A stretch of DNA of 44,279 bases, taken from an uncultured Sphingomonas sp. GTDB taxonomy: Bacteria; Pseudomonadota; Alphaproteobacteria; Sphingomonadales; Sphingomonadaceae. Position 1 is the stretch's first letter; every line of letters begins with the position of its first letter. Positions 15,095 through 24,317 of the stretch are shown in pieces. The stretch is taken from NCBI GenBank assembly GCA_946482655.1, contig CAMLSA010000015.1, forward strand, positions 1 to 44,279. The letters run 5' to 3'. The position numbers and the translations under genes are program-made. The notes under the pieces are model-generated. The model ran no database searches. It was not told where the DNA came from and saw only the letters and a program-made list of their open reading frames with translations.

Positions 15095-16105
15095 ATGGCC
15101 GGTATGTCGCGTTTCCTGTCCCTGCTGATGCTGGTGATCGCTTCGCCGCTCGCGGCTGCGCCGTTCACCGTCGAGCGCACCGGCCGGAGTTTCTACACGC
15201 TTGCCGCTGCGGTGTTCGCGATCGGCGACGGCGATGGCACGATCCGCATCGCGCCGGGTCGCTACACGGACTGTGCCATCCAGACGGCGGGCCGTATCGT
15301 CTATCGGGCCGAGAAGCCGCTGACCGCGATCTTCGACGGCGGCATCTGCGAGGGCAAGGCGGTGCTGGTGCTGCGCGGGCGGGCTGCCTCGGTCGATGGG
15401 CTGATCTTTGAGAACCTGCGCGTTCCCGACGGCAATGGCGCGGGCATCCGGATCGAGAAGGGGCCGCTCAGCGTCACGCGCAGCGTCTTCCGCGATTCCG
15501 AGGAAGGCATATTGGGGGGAGGCGACGATGCCGGTGCTGATATCCGCATCGACCGTTCGACCTTTAGCGGCCTCGGCCGCTGCGATCGCGGCCTCGCCTG
15601 CGCGCATTCTATCTATCTCAGCGCCTTCCGTTCGGTAACGATCCGCCGCAGCCGCTTCGAGAAGGGGCGCGGCGGGCATTATGTGAAGAGCCGCGCGGCA
15701 CGGATCGAGATCAGCGACAGCAGCTTCGACGACAGCCAGGGCCGCGCCACCAATTACATGATCGACCTGCCCGAGGGTGCCGTCGGCCGGATCGAGCGCA
15801 ATATCTTCGTCCAGGGCGCCGACAAGGAGAACCACGCCGCCTTCATCGCCATCGCAGCCGAAGCGAGGCGCAATCGCTCGGCCAATCTGCTGATCGCGGA
15901 TAACAGCGCCCATCAGGTCCGTGCTGCCGGCTGGCCGAGTGCGTTGATCGCCGACTGGAGCGGATCGCCCAAGCACACTGCTCGAAACCGGCTCGGCGTT
16001 CGGGTTCAGCCGCTTTTGTCGGTCGAGCCGCCGACCTTGGTGGAGAAGGTGAAGGGCCGACTGCTTGAGTATGCCGGTCGTCTGCGAGCGAGGATCGCCG
16101 GCTGA
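15095..16105 (+). CDS. secreted right-handed parallel beta-helix protein
   Basis: A 336-aa precursor with a signal peptide (MSRFLSLLMLVIASPLAAAPF after a 3-residue leader). The mature part has repeating beta-helix coils at about residues 90-270, visible as periodic units such as IRIDRSTFSG, VTIRRSRFEKG, IEISDSSFDDS and IERNIFVQG. This fold is used by polysaccharide lyases, epimerases and glycan-binding proteins, so a cell-envelope or exopolysaccharide role is possible, but no catalytic motif can be assigned. The ATG at 15095 was chosen because it has a GGAG 6 nt upstream; the ATG at 15104 would also give a full signal peptide. It is 116 bp downstream of metH2. Confidence 0.75.
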   Translation: MAGMSRFLSLLMLVIASPLAAAPFTVERTGRSFYTLAAAVFAIGDGDGTIRIAPGRYTDCAIQTAGRIVYRAEKPLTAIFDGGICEGKAVLVLRGRAASVDGLIFENLRVPDGNGAGIRIEKGPLSVTRSVFRDSEEGILGGGDDAGADIRIDRSTFSGLGRCDRGLACAHSIYLSAFRSVTIRRSRFEKGRGGHYVKSRAARIEISDSSFDDSQGRATNYMIDLPEGAVGRIERNIFVQGADKENHAAFIAIAAEARRNRSANLLIADNSAHQVRAAGWPSALIADWSGSPKHTARNRLGVRVQPLLSVEPPTLVEKVKGRLLEYAGRLRARIAG

Positions 16106-16133
16106 TCGCGGCGGCCGGAGCGGACGCCCGCTT

Positions 16134-17786
16134 TCATCTGGGGCAGTTGCCCCCGATGTCGAGGCAGTGACCATCCACCGGCACCGGCGGCTGGATCCGC
16201 GCCACTGTCGCGAGCGTCGGCGCGATATCCACCGTGTCGGCCGGCTGGTCGCGGATTTCACCGGGCACTCCCGGCCACCAGAAGAGGATCGGCACCTGCC
16301 GGTCATGGTCCCACGGCGTGCCATGGCCGGCCACGGTGTCGCCGACTTTGCGCGGGATGCCGAAGCTGGAGCGCTCGGCATAGGCGACGGCGATATCGCC
16401 CGAACGTTCGCGGTCATAGCTCAGATGGAAACGCTGAACCAGGGTGAGCCGGTCGGGCGACGTGCCCGGCGGCACCGTCGCAGCCCCGACTTGGGCGCGG
16501 GTGAAGACGGCCTTCACCTCGGGTTGGCGCTGGAGCCAGGCGGCTGCGGCTTGCAGCAGGCGTTCGCGGGGCACGCCCCCGGAATCCGGCCTGACGTAGA
16601 TTTGCTGCGGATCGTCGGTGTCGAGCGGCGCCCGCGCGAGGCCCAGTTCGGCGGCGATCGCTTGGTCGAGCCTCATCATCAGGCCCTTGTCGTCGATGCG
16701 GATCGCGTGGCCGCCTTGGTCGAAATGCCGTTCCGAGGCATCGGTCGAGCCGTGATCGGCGGTGAGCACGACCATGAAGGGCACGCGCAGCGCGTCGATC
16801 GCGGTGAGCAGCCGGCCGACAGTCGCATCGAGCGCCGCCTGGTGTACGCACATCTCGGCCCCGCCGTTGCCGAGCCGATGGCCGACATAGTCGGTGGCCG
16901 AAAGGCCGATCGCCAGCACGTCGGTCGCGCGGCCCCGGCCAAGCCTTTCTCGCGCGATCAGCTCGATCGCGAAATCGACTACCACCCTGTCGAAGGCCGG
17001 CGAGGCGCGCAGCGCCTCGCTGAAGGACTTGCTAGTGAGGAAGGAATCCCCCTCGGTCACGCCGTTGGCGATATCCGGCGGCACCTCGCCTGATAGTTCG
17101 AGCTGGCCGAATTGCTGCCGCTTCGCGATCGCCGCACAGGCGGCCGACGGTGTGGGCCAGAGCCGCGGCGGCATCGCGGTCCAGCGCGCCCTCAGAGCCG
17201 CGTTGAACGCCGCCACCGGCGACGTCCGCCGGCGATGGGCGGGGTCCGCATCGGGCGAGATGGTGAAGCCGGTGCCGTCCGCCCACCAGTAGACCCCGTC
17301 GGCGTGCTTGCCGCCCATGGTGATGGCGGCACGGTCCTTTCCGGCGACCGCGAAGGAACGCGCCCCGGGTTCGGCCGCCTTGATCCAGTCCCCCAGCGTG
17401 GTGACGCGCAGATTCTGCGGCCCGCGTGCCTTCGGGTCGCCTGGCACCGCCACGCAATAGACGTTCGTTCCCGTCTTCACGTCGAACCAGCTGTTCGCGA
17501 CGATGCCGGTGCCCGCCGGATGCCGGCCGGTCAGGATCGTCGAATGGCCGGGGCAGGTCTCGGTCGCGGCATGGCTCTGATAACCGACCGGATAGACAAT
17601 CCCGCCGGCGAGCGTCTTAAGCCCGCCTGTATAGGTGTGGCGATAGCGCTTGAAGATCTCGCTCGAATATTGGTCGACCGCGATTGCGACGATCAGCTTC
17701 GGCTTGGCAGGCGGGGAGGCCTTCATCGCGGTGATTGGCATGGCGATGGCGGCGGCGAGCGTGGCGGAGAGGACCAGCTTGTTCAT
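16134..17786 (-). CDS. secreted alkaline phosphatase of the Sphingomonas PhoK/SPAP type
   Basis: A 550-aa precursor with a signal peptide (about residues 1-23). The nucleotide pyrophosphatase/alkaline-phosphatase fold is shown by Asp38 (AVDQ), by the threonine nucleophile in TETCPGH (probably Thr77), and by further metal ligands in SATDYVGH, TADHGS and VAGHGTP. Thr instead of Ser as nucleophile, and the overall length, match PafA/SPAP-type enzymes that hydrolyse phosphomonoesters in the periplasm or medium. The start at MNKLVL was chosen for the signal peptide. It follows the amidohydrolase gene on the same strand after a 40-bp gap. No Pho box was identified. Confidence 0.88.
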   Translation of the reverse strand: MNKLVLSATLAAAIAMPITAMKASPPAKPKLIVAIAVDQYSSEIFKRYRHTYTGGLKTLAGGIVYPVGYQSHAATETCPGHSTILTGRHPAGTGIVANSWFDVKTGTNVYCVAVPGDPKARGPQNLRVTTLGDWIKAAEPGARSFAVAGKDRAAITMGGKHADGVYWWADGTGFTISPDADPAHRRRTSPVAAFNAALRARWTAMPPRLWPTPSAACAAIAKRQQFGQLELSGEVPPDIANGVTEGDSFLTSKSFSEALRASPAFDRVVVDFAIELIARERLGRGRATDVLAIGLSATDYVGHRLGNGGAEMCVHQAALDATVGRLLTAIDALRVPFMVVLTADHGSTDASERHFDQGGHAIRIDDKGLMMRLDQAIAAELGLARAPLDTDDPQQIYVRPDSGGVPRERLLQAAAAWLQRQPEVKAVFTRAQVGAATVPPGTSPDRLTLVQRFHLSYDRERSGDIAVAYAERSSFGIPRKVGDTVAGHGTPWDHDRQVPILFWWPGVPGEIRDQPADTVDIAPTLATVARIQPPVPVDGHCLDIGGNCPR

Positions 17787-17826
17787 TGCCGCCGGATGCC
17801 TGCGCCGCGTTGCACGTTGATGACCA

Positions 17827-19509
17827 TTATTTCGCAACCCAAACCCGCTTGCCGCCGATCCAGGTCTCGAGCGGCCTCGCGGCCCGGATGTCGGCGGCGG
17901 TCGCGGTGAAGATATCGCGGTCGAGGATCAGGAAGTCGGCCATGCGACCCGGCATCAGCGTGCCGATCCGATCCTCGGCGAAACCGGCGAAGGCGGCGGT
18001 CGCTGTGAAGGCGCGGAAGGCTTCTTCCAGCGTGATGCTCTGGTGCGGCTGCGATCCCACGGTGGCTTGCCCGCTCGTGTCCTGCCGGCCGACCGCCATG
18101 GCGAGCGCGGGGAAGGGGTTGGGGCTTTCGGCCGGAAAGTCCGAGCCGAAGGCAAGTGGCACCTTGTTGTCGAGCATCGCCTTCCAGGCATAGGCCCCGC
18201 CGAGCCGCACTGGTCCCAGCCGCGCCTCCGCCATCAGCCGATTGGAGATTTGATGGACCGGTTGCATCGACGCGACGATGCCGTTCTTGGCGAAGCGAGG
18301 CAGATCGGCGGGATCGACGACCTGGGCATGTTCGATCCGCCAGCGCCGGTCGCCCTTGTAAGTCTCGGCCAGTTCCTCGATTGCGCCGAGCAACTGCGCA
18401 TTGCCGGCGTCGCCGATCGCATGGACCGCGGTCTGGAAACCATCCATAGCGGCGCGGCTCATCAGGTTGCGCAGCTTGGCGTCGGCGAGCAGTTGCAGCC
18501 CGCGCTGTCCGGGCGAGTCGGCATAGGGTGCCTTGAGCCAGGCGCCGCGCGAGCCGAGTGCACCATCGCCATAGAGCTTGACCCCGATCATGCGCAGGCG
18601 CCCATCGTAGAGCCAGGGCGTCGGCCCGGTGCCCGCGATCGAAAGCAGATCGGTGATACCGCCCGCATAGGCGATGATCCGCAGCTTGAGCCGCCCGGCA
18701 TCGCCCGCGCGGCGCATCACCTGCCATTGGTCCATGCTGGTGCCCATGTCCGTGGTCGCCGTGATGCCATGGCCGAGCAGGATGTCCTGCGCTCTGGCGA
18801 AGGCCGCGTCCCGGTCGCGCGGCAGCATCGGCGGCACCGCGGCGAGGATCAGATTCCGCGCCGCTTCGACAAAGAGGCCGGTGGGATTGCCCTTCGCGTC
18901 GCGTTCGATTCGTCCGCCGGCAGGATCTTTCGTCCCGGCGCTGATCCCCGCGGCCGCCATCGCCGCGCTGTTGGCGAGCAGGGCATGACCGTCGACGCGA
19001 TCGAGCACCACGGGCCGGCCGGGTGCGATCGCGTCGATATCGGCGGCGGTGGGGAAGCGTCCGAGCCGCCACCGTTCCTGGTTCCAGCCGCCGCCCCTGA
19101 TCCAGAGCGGGGCCGGCCGGCCGGCGGCATATTTGCGTAAGCTGGACTGTGCCTCCGCGAGGCTGTTGGTCGTCGACAGGTCGAGCGACAGCGCGAGCTC
19201 GCCGAGCGCCATCACATGGCCGTGGGAGTCGATCATCCCGGGAATGACGGTCCGGCCCTTCGCATCCAGCCGGAAGTCGAGCTTTTCGGGGCGCTTGTCG
19301 TCGCGATCGAGCAGCTTGGCGACCTTGCCCTCATCGTCGATCAGCAGCCCGTTGAACCGGACAAGCTGGCCCTTGGCGTCGAAGCTGTAGCCATTGGCGT
19401 TGTCGATAAGGCCCGCGGCAAGGGCCGGGGAGGTGAGGAGGGCGAGGGCGACGACGGCGATAAACCCCCTCTTCCATTTGAGGTGAGGGAGGGAGAGGGG
19501 ACTATTCAC
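17827..19509 (-). CDS. exported YtcJ-like metal-dependent amidohydrolase
   Basis: A 560-aa protein with an N-terminal signal peptide (about residues 12-32, ending ALAAG). It has the Amidohydro_3 layout: GMIDSHGHVMALGE with the first metal ligands near residue 95, AVHAIGDAGN in the middle, and FGSDFPAESPNPF near residue 445. The C-terminal composite beta-sandwich ends DRDIFTATAADI. Enzymes of this group cleave amide or formamide bonds; the substrate is not predictable. Its stop region precedes the alkaline phosphatase gene and its start overlaps the dehydrogenase stop by 4 bp, so the three minus-strand genes may be one transcript. Confidence 0.88.
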   Translation of the reverse strand: MNSPLSLPHLKWKRGFIAVVALALLTSPALAAGLIDNANGYSFDAKGQLVRFNGLLIDDEGKVAKLLDRDDKRPEKLDFRLDAKGRTVIPGMIDSHGHVMALGELALSLDLSTTNSLAEAQSSLRKYAAGRPAPLWIRGGGWNQERWRLGRFPTAADIDAIAPGRPVVLDRVDGHALLANSAAMAAAGISAGTKDPAGGRIERDAKGNPTGLFVEAARNLILAAVPPMLPRDRDAAFARAQDILLGHGITATTDMGTSMDQWQVMRRAGDAGRLKLRIIAYAGGITDLLSIAGTGPTPWLYDGRLRMIGVKLYGDGALGSRGAWLKAPYADSPGQRGLQLLADAKLRNLMSRAAMDGFQTAVHAIGDAGNAQLLGAIEELAETYKGDRRWRIEHAQVVDPADLPRFAKNGIVASMQPVHQISNRLMAEARLGPVRLGGAYAWKAMLDNKVPLAFGSDFPAESPNPFPALAMAVGRQDTSGQATVGSQPHQSITLEEAFRAFTATAAFAGFAEDRIGTLMPGRMADFLILDRDIFTATAADIRAARPLETWIGGKRVWVAK

Positions 19510-20375
19510 CCCTTCGGCAGCCTTTTCACCACCGACGAGATATCCTGCCGCCCGCAGCCGAGCGCTTGGGCATCGGCATAGAATTGATCGGCGAGCGCGG
19601 CGAAGGGGAGGGAGGCGCCATTGGCTCGCGCCTCCTCGATGGCGATGCCGAGATCCTTGCGCATCCAGTCCACCGCGAAGCCGAAGTCGAAGCTGTCCTC
19701 GGCCATCGTCTTCCAGCGGTTGACCAAGTACCAGCTCGTTGCGGCGCCGCCCGACACCGCCTCGAACACCTTGTCGAGATCGAGGTCGGCATTCTGCGCG
19801 AAGCGCAGCGCCTCCGCGGCGCTCTGCATCGCCCCGGCAATGCAGATCTGATTGACCATCTTGGTAGTCTGGCCGGCGCCGGGACCGCCGACATGGACGA
19901 TCCGTGACGAATAGGCTTCCATCAGCGGGATCGCGGCAGCCACCGCCTTATCCGATCCGCCGCACATGATGGACAGCGTCCCCGCCTCGGCGCCGGATTG
20001 GCCGCCCGAAACGGGCGCGTCGACCACGAGCAGCCCACGATCGCGGCCCTCGACTGCGAGTTGGCGGGCGATCTTGGCCGAGGCGGTGGTGTGATCGATG
20101 TAAAGCGCGCCCTTCTTCATCGCTGCGAAACATCCGTCCTTGCGCAGCGTCACCGCCTCGAGGTCCCCGTCGGCACCGACGCAGCTCAGCACCGCGTCGG
20201 CATCCTGGGCGGCGGCGGCGGGAGTGGGCGCCGATCGACCACCATGTCGCTCCACCCAGGTCTCGGCCTTGGCGCGGGTGCGGTTGTAGACGATGACATC
20301 ATGGCCGGCGGCGGCCAGATGTCGTGCGATGGGGGCGCCCATCGCGCCCAGCCCAAGGAAGCTAACCTTTGCCAT
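19506..20375 (-). CDS. NAD(P)-dependent beta-hydroxyacid dehydrogenase (3-hydroxyisobutyrate dehydrogenase family)
   Basis: A 289-aa protein with the family signatures in order. The Rossmann GLGAMGAPIARHL is at residues 8-20, DAPVSGGQSGAEAGTL at 119-134 binds substrate, and GAGQTTKMVNQ at 166-176 carries the catalytic Lys172. The family oxidises 3-hydroxyisobutyrate, tartronate semialdehyde, glyoxylate-type or succinic-semialdehyde substrates; the actual one cannot be read from context. It is first in a minus-strand group with the amidohydrolase and phosphatase genes, overlapping the amidohydrolase start by 4 bp. Confidence 0.93.
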   Translation of the reverse strand: MAKVSFLGLGAMGAPIARHLAAAGHDVIVYNRTRAKAETWVERHGGRSAPTPAAAAQDADAVLSCVGADGDLEAVTLRKDGCFAAMKKGALYIDHTTASAKIARQLAVEGRDRGLLVVDAPVSGGQSGAEAGTLSIMCGGSDKAVAAAIPLMEAYSSRIVHVGGPGAGQTTKMVNQICIAGAMQSAAEALRFAQNADLDLDKVFEAVSGGAATSWYLVNRWKTMAEDSFDFGFAVDWMRKDLGIAIEEARANGASLPFAALADQFYADAQALGCGRQDISSVVKRLPKG

Positions 20376-20567
20376 GGATCCCGCATAAGATGGATTCTCG
20401 GGTGACGCTAGGACTCTAGCTCCGCGACCCGCGCGCCTTTACCCCTCGGCCCGATCTCAGCCCTGACGCGCGAATCAAGGTCACGGCGATCGAGGAGAGC
20501 CTGTCCACGCCATTGGTCGACGCGCATTGCGCTTCCACCTCAGCCGATAAGGTTCTATGGGCCCCTC

Positions 20568-21815
20568 ATGGCTAGCGTGCATAAGCAAACCGACGCCGAC
20601 GGCGTCCCCGTGACCATCGACGACGTGCGCGCCGCGCATGCACGAATCGCTCCCTCGATCGTTCGCACTCCGATACTCAGAAGCCGCACGCTCAGCGACA
20701 TCACCGGCGCCAGTGTCTGGCTCAAATTCGAGAATCTCCAGTTCACCGCCGCCTATAAGGAGCGCGGCGCGCTTAACAAGCTGATGCTGCTCTCGGATGA
20801 CCAGAAGACGCGCGGCGTGATCGCGGCCTCCGCCGGCAACCATGCCCAGGGCCTTGCCTATCATGGCGCGCGGCTCGGCATACCGGTGACGATCGTGATG
20901 CCCAAGCCCACCCCCACGGTGAAGGTACAGCAGACCGAGGGACACGGCGCGCGGGTGATCCTCAAGGGCGAGCGATTCGACGACGCCTATGAAGCCGCCC
21001 GCGCGCTCGAGGAAAAGGAAGGGCTGACCTTCGTCCATCCGTTCGACGATGCCGATGTGATAGCGGGGCAAGGCACGGTCGCACTCGAAATGATCGAGGA
21101 CGCGCCTGAGATCGACACGCTGGTCGTGCCGATCGGCGGTGGGGGACTGATTTCCGGATCGGCGGTGGTGGCGCGCGCGGCAGCCAAGCCGATGCAGGTG
21201 ATCGGGGTCCAGGCCGAGCTCTATCCCTCGATGTATGCCAAGATGAAGGGGCTGATGCTGCCCTGCGACGGCGACACCCTCGCCGAGGGCATCGCGGTCA
21301 AGCAGCCGGGGACGATCACTTCGGCGATCGTCCGCGCACTGGTCGATGATATCGTGCTGGTGGCCGAGCGCGAGTTCGAGACAGCGGTGTCGATGCTGCT
21401 CCAGATCGAGAAGACGGTGGTCGAGGGCGCCGGCGCGGCCGGTCTCGCCGCGCTGCTCGCGCATCCGAAGATGTTTCGAAACCGCAACATCGGCGTGATC
21501 CTGTGCGGCGGTAACATCGACACGCGCCTGCTCGCCAACGTGCTGTTGCGCGACCTCGCCCGTTCGGGGCGGCTGGCCCGCCTCAGCATCCGCCTCCAGG
21601 ACCGTCCCGGCGCGCTGTTCCACGTCGCCCGCGTGTTCGACGAGCAGCAGGTCAACATCGTCGAGGTCTATCATCAGCGGGTGTTCACCACCCTCCCGGC
21701 CAAGGGCCTGATCGCGGAAATCGAGTGCGAGACCCGCGATGCGGCGCACCTCGAGCGGCTGCTGAAGGCGCTGCGCCATGAAGGCTATGACGTGACACCG
21801 ATCGAAGCCGCTTGA
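20568..21815 (+). CDS. ilvA: threonine ammonia-lyase with C-terminal ACT-like domain
   Basis: A 415-aa PLP enzyme of fold type II. The Schiff-base lysine is Lys64 in AAYKERGAL, SAGNHAQG binds the substrate carboxylate, and PIGGGGLISG binds the PLP phosphate. A single ACT-like domain (about residues 335-415, LSIRLQDRPGALFHVARVF) distinguishes it from the long two-ACT biosynthetic IlvA and from TdcB without ACT. It deaminates threonine to 2-oxobutyrate, usually feeding isoleucine synthesis. An intrinsic terminator overlaps its stop codon. It is divergent from the dehydrogenase gene. Confidence 0.93.
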   Translation: MASVHKQTDADGVPVTIDDVRAAHARIAPSIVRTPILRSRTLSDITGASVWLKFENLQFTAAYKERGALNKLMLLSDDQKTRGVIAASAGNHAQGLAYHGARLGIPVTIVMPKPTPTVKVQQTEGHGARVILKGERFDDAYEAARALEEKEGLTFVHPFDDADVIAGQGTVALEMIEDAPEIDTLVVPIGGGGLISGSAVVARAAAKPMQVIGVQAELYPSMYAKMKGLMLPCDGDTLAEGIAVKQPGTITSAIVRALVDDIVLVAEREFETAVSMLLQIEKTVVEGAGAAGLAALLAHPKMFRNRNIGVILCGGNIDTRLLANVLLRDLARSGRLARLSIRLQDRPGALFHVARVFDEQQVNIVEVYHQRVFTTLPAKGLIAEIECETRDAAHLERLLKALRHEGYDVTPIEAA

Positions 21816-21835
21816 GGGGCTTCGATCGGTTTTTT
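21798..21835 (+). terminator. strong rho-independent terminator of ilvA
   Basis: CCGATCGAAGCC (21798-21809) pairs perfectly with GGCTTCGATCGG (21818-21829), a 12-bp stem with an 8-nt loop, followed by six T (21830-21835). The left arm lies inside the last codons of ilvA and the loop contains the stop codon. Confidence 0.93.
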
Positions 21836-21973
21836 GTCCGGCCTTCAAGCGTGGGGCGCGGAGCCTCCGCCCTGCCCGGCTTTCGCGGGCCAACATCACG
21901 GATGTGACCGCGGGCGCCTGAGGCTTGTCGAAAAAGAATCAAGGTTAATGCTCTTTTCATGACGTTCGTGCGT

Positions 21974-21989
21974 AGGCATAGTTATGCCT
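21974..21989. promoter_or_regulatory. 7-2-7 inverted repeat upstream of bpt
   Basis: AGGCATA (21974-21980) and TATGCCT (21983-21989) are perfect reverse complements around a GT spacer. The geometry resembles a dimeric regulator half-site pair. It covers an alternative ATG (21984) of the following gene, which is one reason to prefer the downstream start. No regulator can be named. Confidence 0.35.
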
Positions 21990-22028
21990 GACCGAGTGGA
22001 CGGTTTCGACTATGGGGCACAACATCGG

Positions 22029-22829
22029 ATGACGGCGCAGTTTCGCTTTCCGCGTTTCTTCGTGACGACGCCTGGGCCGTGCCCCTATCTTCCGGGCCGC
22101 ACGGAGCGGAAGGTGTTCACCGAATTGTCCGGTCCCAACGCCGGCGAGCTCAACGACGCGTTGGGCCGGATCGGTTTCCGCCGAAGCCAGGGGGTCGCCT
22201 ACCGGCCGACCTGCGTCGATTGCCAGGCCTGCGTCTCCGTGCGCGTCGTCGCCGCCGAGTTCAAGGCCAATGCCAGCCAGCGCAAGCTGATGCGCCGCCA
22301 CGGCGACATCGAGGTCGGCGTCTGCAAGCCATGGACCACCGAGGAGCAGTTCGCGCTGCTGCGCCGCTACCTCAAGTCGCGTCATCCGGGCGGCGGCATG
22401 GCCCAGATGGACGAGCTCGATTTCGCCGACATGGTCGAGCAGACACCGGTCAAGACCCATATCATCGAATATCGCGAGCCGGCGGTGAATGGCCGCCCGG
22501 GCAAGCTGGTAGGAGCCTGCCTGACCGACGCCCAGTCGGATGGGCTTTCGATGGTATACAGTTTTTTCGAGACCGAAGATGCGGCGCGTCCCGGCCTCGG
22601 CACCTTCATCATACTCGATCATATCCGCCGCGCGGCTCAGGCCGGGCTGCCCCATGTCTATCTCGGCTATTGGGTCGAGGGCTCGCCGCGCATGCAATAC
22701 AAGACCCGCTTCCAGCCCCTCGAGCGGCTGTCGGCGGGCGGCTGGCATCGTTTCGAGGCGCCGGCGATTCAGCCCAAGGGAAAGGGCGTCAATTTCCCCG
22801 CGCCATCGAAGCTCAGCCAGCTGATCTGA
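22029..22829 (+). CDS. bpt: aspartate/glutamate leucyltransferase (leucyl-tRNA--protein transferase)
   Basis: A 266-aa enzyme of the ATE1-like Bpt group that adds leucine to N-terminal Asp or Glu, marking proteins for ClpS/ClpAP degradation. The N-terminal domain has [19 protein letters not shown] and the cysteines of [15 protein letters not shown]. The C-terminal domain has [17 protein letters not shown], a strongly conserved ATE segment. The ATG at 22029 ([11 protein letters not shown]) gives the usual family start and has GGGG about 10 nt upstream; an ATG at 21984 would add 15 residues and is not excluded. It is convergent with the following dehydrogenase gene. Confidence 0.94.
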   Translation: MTAQFRFPRFFVTTPGPCPYLPGRTERKVFTELSGPNAGELNDALGRIGFRRSQGVAYRPTCVDCQACVSVRVVAAEFKANASQRKLMRRHGDIEVGVCKPWTTEEQFALLRRYLKSRHPGGGMAQMDELDFADMVEQTPVKTHIIEYREPAVNGRPGKLVGACLTDAQSDGLSMVYSFFETEDAARPGLGTFIILDHIRRAAQAGLPHVYLGYWVEGSPRMQYKTRFQPLERLSAGGWHRFEAPAIQPKGKGVNFPAPSKLSQLI

Positions 22830-22839
22830 TATGTTCATC

Positions 22840-22860
22840 GCCCCGGCCGAAGACCGGGGC
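22840..22860. terminator. hairpin between convergent genes
   Basis: GCCCCGG (22840-22846) and CCGGGGC (22854-22860) flank a 7-nt loop, just after the bpt stop and before the stop of the convergent dehydrogenase gene. It has no clear T-run on either strand, so it is only a probable terminator or a small repeat. Confidence 0.45.
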
Positions 22861-22877
22861 TGTGTGGTTTCCCGCTG

Positions 22878-24194
22878 TCACTTCACCGCCGTCACCCGCC
22901 AGACCTTGTTGCCGACATCGTCGCTGAGCAACACGCCTCCGTCCTTGGCGATCGCCACCGCGACCGGGCGTCCGCGGGCCTCCTCGTCGGGTGTGACGAA
23001 ACCGGTCAGCACGTCGCGAGGCTTGCCGATCGGCTTGCCCTTCGTGAAAGGCACGAACACCAGCTTGTAGCCGGACAGCGGTCGCCGGTTCCATGAGCCA
23101 TGCTCGGCGATGAAGGCCCCGCTGGCATAGCTGGGTCCGAGCGCGGCCCCCTCGGCGAAGGCCAGGCCTAGCGCCGCGACGTGCGGCCCGAGCGAGTAAT
23201 CGGGCCGGATCACATAGCCCCGCATGTCCTCCGCCGGCTCCTCGACGCGTTTGTCGACGACACCGCCCCAATAATACCACGGCCAGCCGTAAAAGCCTCC
23301 CAGCTGCACCGTAGTGAGATAATCGGGGACGATGTCGGACCCGAGCATGTCGCGCTCGTTGACCGTGGTCCACAACTCGCCGGTGCTCGGCTCGAAGGCG
23401 AGGCCGTTCGGATTGCGCAAGCCATAGGCGAAGACGCGGTCCTTGCCCGAAGGCAGCGGCACCTGGATGATCATCGCGCGCCGCTTTTCCTTGTCGATTC
23501 CGTCCTCGGCGACGTTGTTCGATGATCCGATCGCGACGAAGATGGACTTTCCGTCGCGTGCGAGCAGCAGGTTGCGAGGCCAATGCCCGCCACCCGGATA
23601 TTTCGCGATCACTACCGGCTTGGTGTCGATCCTGGTCTGTCCCGGGGTGAAGGGGACGCGGACCAGCGCGTCGGTATTGCCGATATAGAGCTGGCCGTCG
23701 GCCCAGGCCATGCCGCTCGGCGAGTTCAGCCCCGCGATCAGCACCGATCGGAACTCGGCCTTGCCGTCGCCATCACGATCGCGCAACAGGATGATCCGGT
23801 TGGGGGAGGGGACGCCTGCCCCGCCTCGCTCCATCAACCGCTTCATGATGAAGCCCTTGATGCCACCGCCCTTGCTCGGGGGCCTATTGCTCTCGCTGAC
23901 AAGGACGTCGCCATTGGGCAGAACATAGAGCCAGCGCGGATGGTTGAGCCCCTCCGCGAAAGGCGCGACGGCGAGGCCCGCCGCCGCCGTCGGCCTCTCG
24001 CCTGGCTTCCAGCCAACCGCCTTGGCGACATTGATCGTCGGTATCAGCTGGGTCTCGGGCGGAGGAATCTGGGGCTGGGTGCCAGTCGTCGCCGCGAAGC
24101 CGATATTGGCATGCTCCGTCTTCGAGATGAAGATGATCGCTGCCAAGCCCAAGAGGACCAGTAGCGGCAGGGCGATGAGCAGTTTCTTCTTCAT
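22878..24194 (-). CDS. membrane-anchored sorbosone/glucose dehydrogenase-like beta-propeller
   Basis: A 438-aa protein with an N-terminal TM anchor or signal (about residues 4-24) and a six-bladed propeller of the PQQ-dependent soluble sugar dehydrogenase type. Blade motifs include LNHPRWLYVLPNGDVLVSE, RNPNGLAFEPSTGELW, GGFYGWPWYYWG and AEHGSWNRRPLSGYKLVFV. Such proteins oxidise aldoses or sorbosone with PQQ or are uncharacterised relatives. No PQQ biosynthesis gene is in the window. The start at MKKKLL was chosen for the signal segment; an upstream ATG at 24236 would add 14 residues. It lies downstream of the CorC gene on the same strand. Confidence 0.85.
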   Translation of the reverse strand: MKKKLLIALPLLVLLGLAAIIFISKTEHANIGFAATTGTQPQIPPPETQLIPTINVAKAVGWKPGERPTAAAGLAVAPFAEGLNHPRWLYVLPNGDVLVSESNRPPSKGGGIKGFIMKRLMERGGAGVPSPNRIILLRDRDGDGKAEFRSVLIAGLNSPSGMAWADGQLYIGNTDALVRVPFTPGQTRIDTKPVVIAKYPGGGHWPRNLLLARDGKSIFVAIGSSNNVAEDGIDKEKRRAMIIQVPLPSGKDRVFAYGLRNPNGLAFEPSTGELWTTVNERDMLGSDIVPDYLTTVQLGGFYGWPWYYWGGVVDKRVEEPAEDMRGYVIRPDYSLGPHVAALGLAFAEGAALGPSYASGAFIAEHGSWNRRPLSGYKLVFVPFTKGKPIGKPRDVLTGFVTPDEEARGRPVAVAIAKDGGVLLSDDVGNKVWRVTAVK

Positions 24195-24317
24195 TGGCGT
24201 AGGGAGCCTCTTCCGGGGCGCTATCTTGGTGCGCATCTATAACGCGCGGCAGACGGGTTCGTATTCCAGTGAAAGCCACATCTGAATTCTAGCCTTAAAG
24301 GCGATGTTGATCGACGG

